Origin: JAVBMU01 sp031551755
Lineage (GTDB): Bacteria > Actinomycetota > Actinomycetes > Actinomycetales > Cellulomonadaceae
NCBI GenBank assembly: GCA_031551755.1
Contig: JAVBNE010000009.1
Span: 1 to 42,153 of the forward strand
Direction: 5' to 3'
DNA: 42,153 nucleotides
The translations under genes and the position numbers were made by a program. The notes beneath the pieces were generated by a model. The model worked only from the letters and a program-made list of their open reading frames with translations. It did not search any database and had not been told where the DNA came from. Positions 40,756 through 42,153 of the stretch are shown piece by piece; within the stretch, counting starts at the first letter, position 1; every line of letters begins with the position of its first letter.

Positions 40756-40807
40756 GAAAGTGAATGAAAATCTCGTAGGCTTCAGGTATCGTTGCTGGTC
40801 AAGTAGT
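40756..40807 (+). promoter_or_regulatory. CRISPR leader
   Basis: The 52 bp between the hairpin and the first repeat are AT-richer than the surroundings (GAAAGTGAATGAAAATC). They lie on the cas1-cas2 side, next to the perfect repeats and opposite the decayed end, so they are the leader where new spacers enter and array transcription begins. TGAAAA with TATCGT 16 nt later is a weak promoter candidate. Confidence 0.7.
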
Positions 40808-41976
40808 AAGCGCCCCGCGTATGCGGGGATGATCCGGCGCTGTAGGCGACCCCTGATTTATCGGCCATAAGCGCCCCGCGTATGCGGGGATGATCCCCCA
40901 CCACTAAGTCATGCTCACCGCCGAAGATCAAGCGCCCCGCGTATGCGGGGATGATCCTGCCCAACGCGGGACCGTCAGGGGTGGCTCGTTAAGCGCCCCG
41001 CGTATGCGGGGATGATCCCGGGTAGCTCTCGTCGGCATCGGCCCGCACCGGAAGCGCCCCGCGTATGCGGGGATGATCCGCCCGACACGGTGAGTCCGCC
41101 ACCGGGCGCGGAAAGCGCCCCGCGTATGCGGGGATGATCCCACCGCCGAGGCGTTAACACGCAAACGCCCACCAAGCGCCCCGCGTATGCGGGGATGATC
41201 CGAGCAGGGCGTACAGGGCGACGGCGACGACGAGAAGCGCCCCGCGTATGCGGGGATGATCCGGCCGACACGCGCACCGCTGAACAGAAACTGCGAAGCG
41301 CCCCGCGTATGCGGGGATGATCCCCGCTCGATAGCGGCCTCCGCGGTCGGCGACGCAAGCGCCCCGCGTATGCGGGGATGATCCGACCTCCACCACACAC
41401 GCGATCACGGGCAAGGTAAGCGCCCCGCGTATGCGGGGATGATCCCGCGCCCTGACCGTATCCGCCGCCGCCGACGCGAAGCGCCCCGCGTATGCGGGGA
41501 TGATCCCCGACTCTGGTGGCCCGAAGACCACGTCTTGAGAAGCGCCCCGCGTATGCGGGGATGATCCGACGGCCGCAGCGGAAACCGCTGCCCGCACCTG
41601 AAGCGCCCCGCGTATGCGGGGATGATCCCTTCGCGATCTCGTGGGACCGCATCCCCTGGTAAAGCGCCCCGCGTATGCGGGGATGATCCGGCAGGGTTGG
41701 CGACGAGTGCGGCGGCGGTCAGAAGCGCCCCGCGTATGCGGGGATGATCCGGGACCTTTGCGGGGTCCCGCCGGCACCACTCCAAGCGCCCCGCGTATGC
41801 GGGGATGATCCCTGCCGGATGGCTTCCGCTTGAGGGTCACCGAGAAGCGCCCCGCGTATGCGGGGATGATCCGAACGCGACATCGCGGGCGGGGGCGCCC
41901 GTTACAAGCGCCCCGCGTATGCGGGGATGGTCGACGACGACGGCGAGGGCGCGGGGGTGTCGGCGAAGCGCCCCGC
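40808..41976 (+). CRISPR. Type I-E CRISPR array: 18 perfect repeats, one mutated, one truncated
   Basis: A 28-nt repeat (starts AAGCG, core palindrome CCCCGCGTATGCGGGG, ends ATGATCC) begins at 40808 and recurs every 61 nt to 41845 without change. Repeat 19 (41906-41933) ends ATGGTCG instead of ATGATCC. Repeat 20 (from 41966) keeps only AAGCGCCCCGC. The eighteen spacers between full repeats are 33 nt and all different; the last is 32 nt. The repeat matches E. coli-type I-E repeats in the same orientation, so crRNAs are read from the plus strand. The core palindrome is the Cas6e hairpin. Confidence 0.98.
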
Positions 41977-42119
41977 TATCGTCCAATTAGCCGCGAATAG
42001 TGCGTAGCGTACATACAGTATTGGTTGCGGTTTGTGTGGTGCGCTAGGGTCATGGCCGACGATGAGGTCTCTCGTCGCTGCAAGTGGCTGGCGCGGGTCC
42101 GAACAAGTGGAGGTTGGTT
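41977..42119. other. Non-coding stretch beyond the array
   Basis: I see no further repeats, RNA gene or convincing reading frame here. A frame from ATG 42052 overlaps the next possible gene but has no recognisable product. Confidence 0.4.
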
Positions 42120-42153
42120 GTGCGGTTGCGTTCGGTTCGGCGCCAGTTGGCGG
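42120..42153 (+). CDS. Possible start of a gene running out of the window
   Basis: GTG 42120 has GGAGG at 42109-42113 with 6-nt spacing and opens a frame beginning with basic residues (MRLRSVRRQLA). Only eleven codons are visible, so neither reality nor product can be judged. Confidence 0.35.
   Translation, partial: MRLRSVRRQLA

Noticed and set aside
40928..41840. Long minus-strand frames over the CRISPR array with repeated IIPAYAGR and SSPHTRGA
   Set aside because: They are translations of the repeat and change frame meaning every 61 nt; they are not genes.
40836..41965. Self-targeting by array spacers against genes in this window
   Set aside because: Reading the spacers against the window by eye gave no match of useful length. 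A complete search of the genome was not possible.

Overview
The window comes from a high-GC Gram-positive bacterium of the Actinomycetota. Coding sequence is strongly G/C-biased at third positions, GTG starts are frequent, several genes look leaderless, and many families are typical of the phylum: a DUF1023 hydrolase, an SCO7613-like giant membrane protein, a DtpA-type copper/peroxidase cluster, a CsoR regulator and an actinobacterial type I-E CRISPR system. I cannot name the species.

Region 1 (1-4070) is accessory DNA. The 3' end of an IS3-family transposase is followed by a DUF1023-type alpha/beta hydrolase with a coiled-coil N-terminus. Three paralogous lipoprotein genes follow, and each is preceded by the hydrolase 3' end: intact for the first copy, broken remnants for the second and third. 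This looks like a duplicated effector-tail/lipoprotein (possible immunity) cassette and is the least explained part of the window. Region 2 (4091-8955) has an MDR-family oxidoreductase, a RelBE-type toxin-antitoxin pair, a CopC / PCuAC chaperone / Tat-exported DyP peroxidase operon resembling the Streptomyces dtpA cluster, and an HU gene with a terminator. Region 3 (9076-19350) holds envelope genes: the 1382-residue membrane protein, a small unknown membrane protein, a flippase-like LPG_synthase_TM protein with a degenerate kinase-like middle, and an OafA-type acyltransferase/SGNH protein. The last two share an upstream motif.

Region 4 (19507-25331) is a complete peptide-type ABC importer operon: binding lipoprotein, two permeases and a fused double ATPase, with a strong hairpin after the first gene. 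A damaged HicA with an intact HicB-like partner follows, then a CPBP membrane protease. Region 5 (27024-30407) is a copper-efflux operon, csoR-copZ-copA, with two TACCC-N5-GGGTA boxes over its promoter. The copZ product has an unusual Cys/Gly-rich tail.

Region 6 (30522-42153) starts with an HdeD-like membrane protein. It continues with a full type I-E system, cas3-cas8e-cse2-cas7e-cas5e-cas6e-cas1-cas2, mostly with overlapping stop and start codons. A leader with a large hairpin leads into an array of 18 perfect repeats, one mutated repeat and one truncated repeat at the far end. Repeat orientation, leader position and decay at the distal end all say the array is transcribed left to right. 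The window ends in the possible start of another gene.
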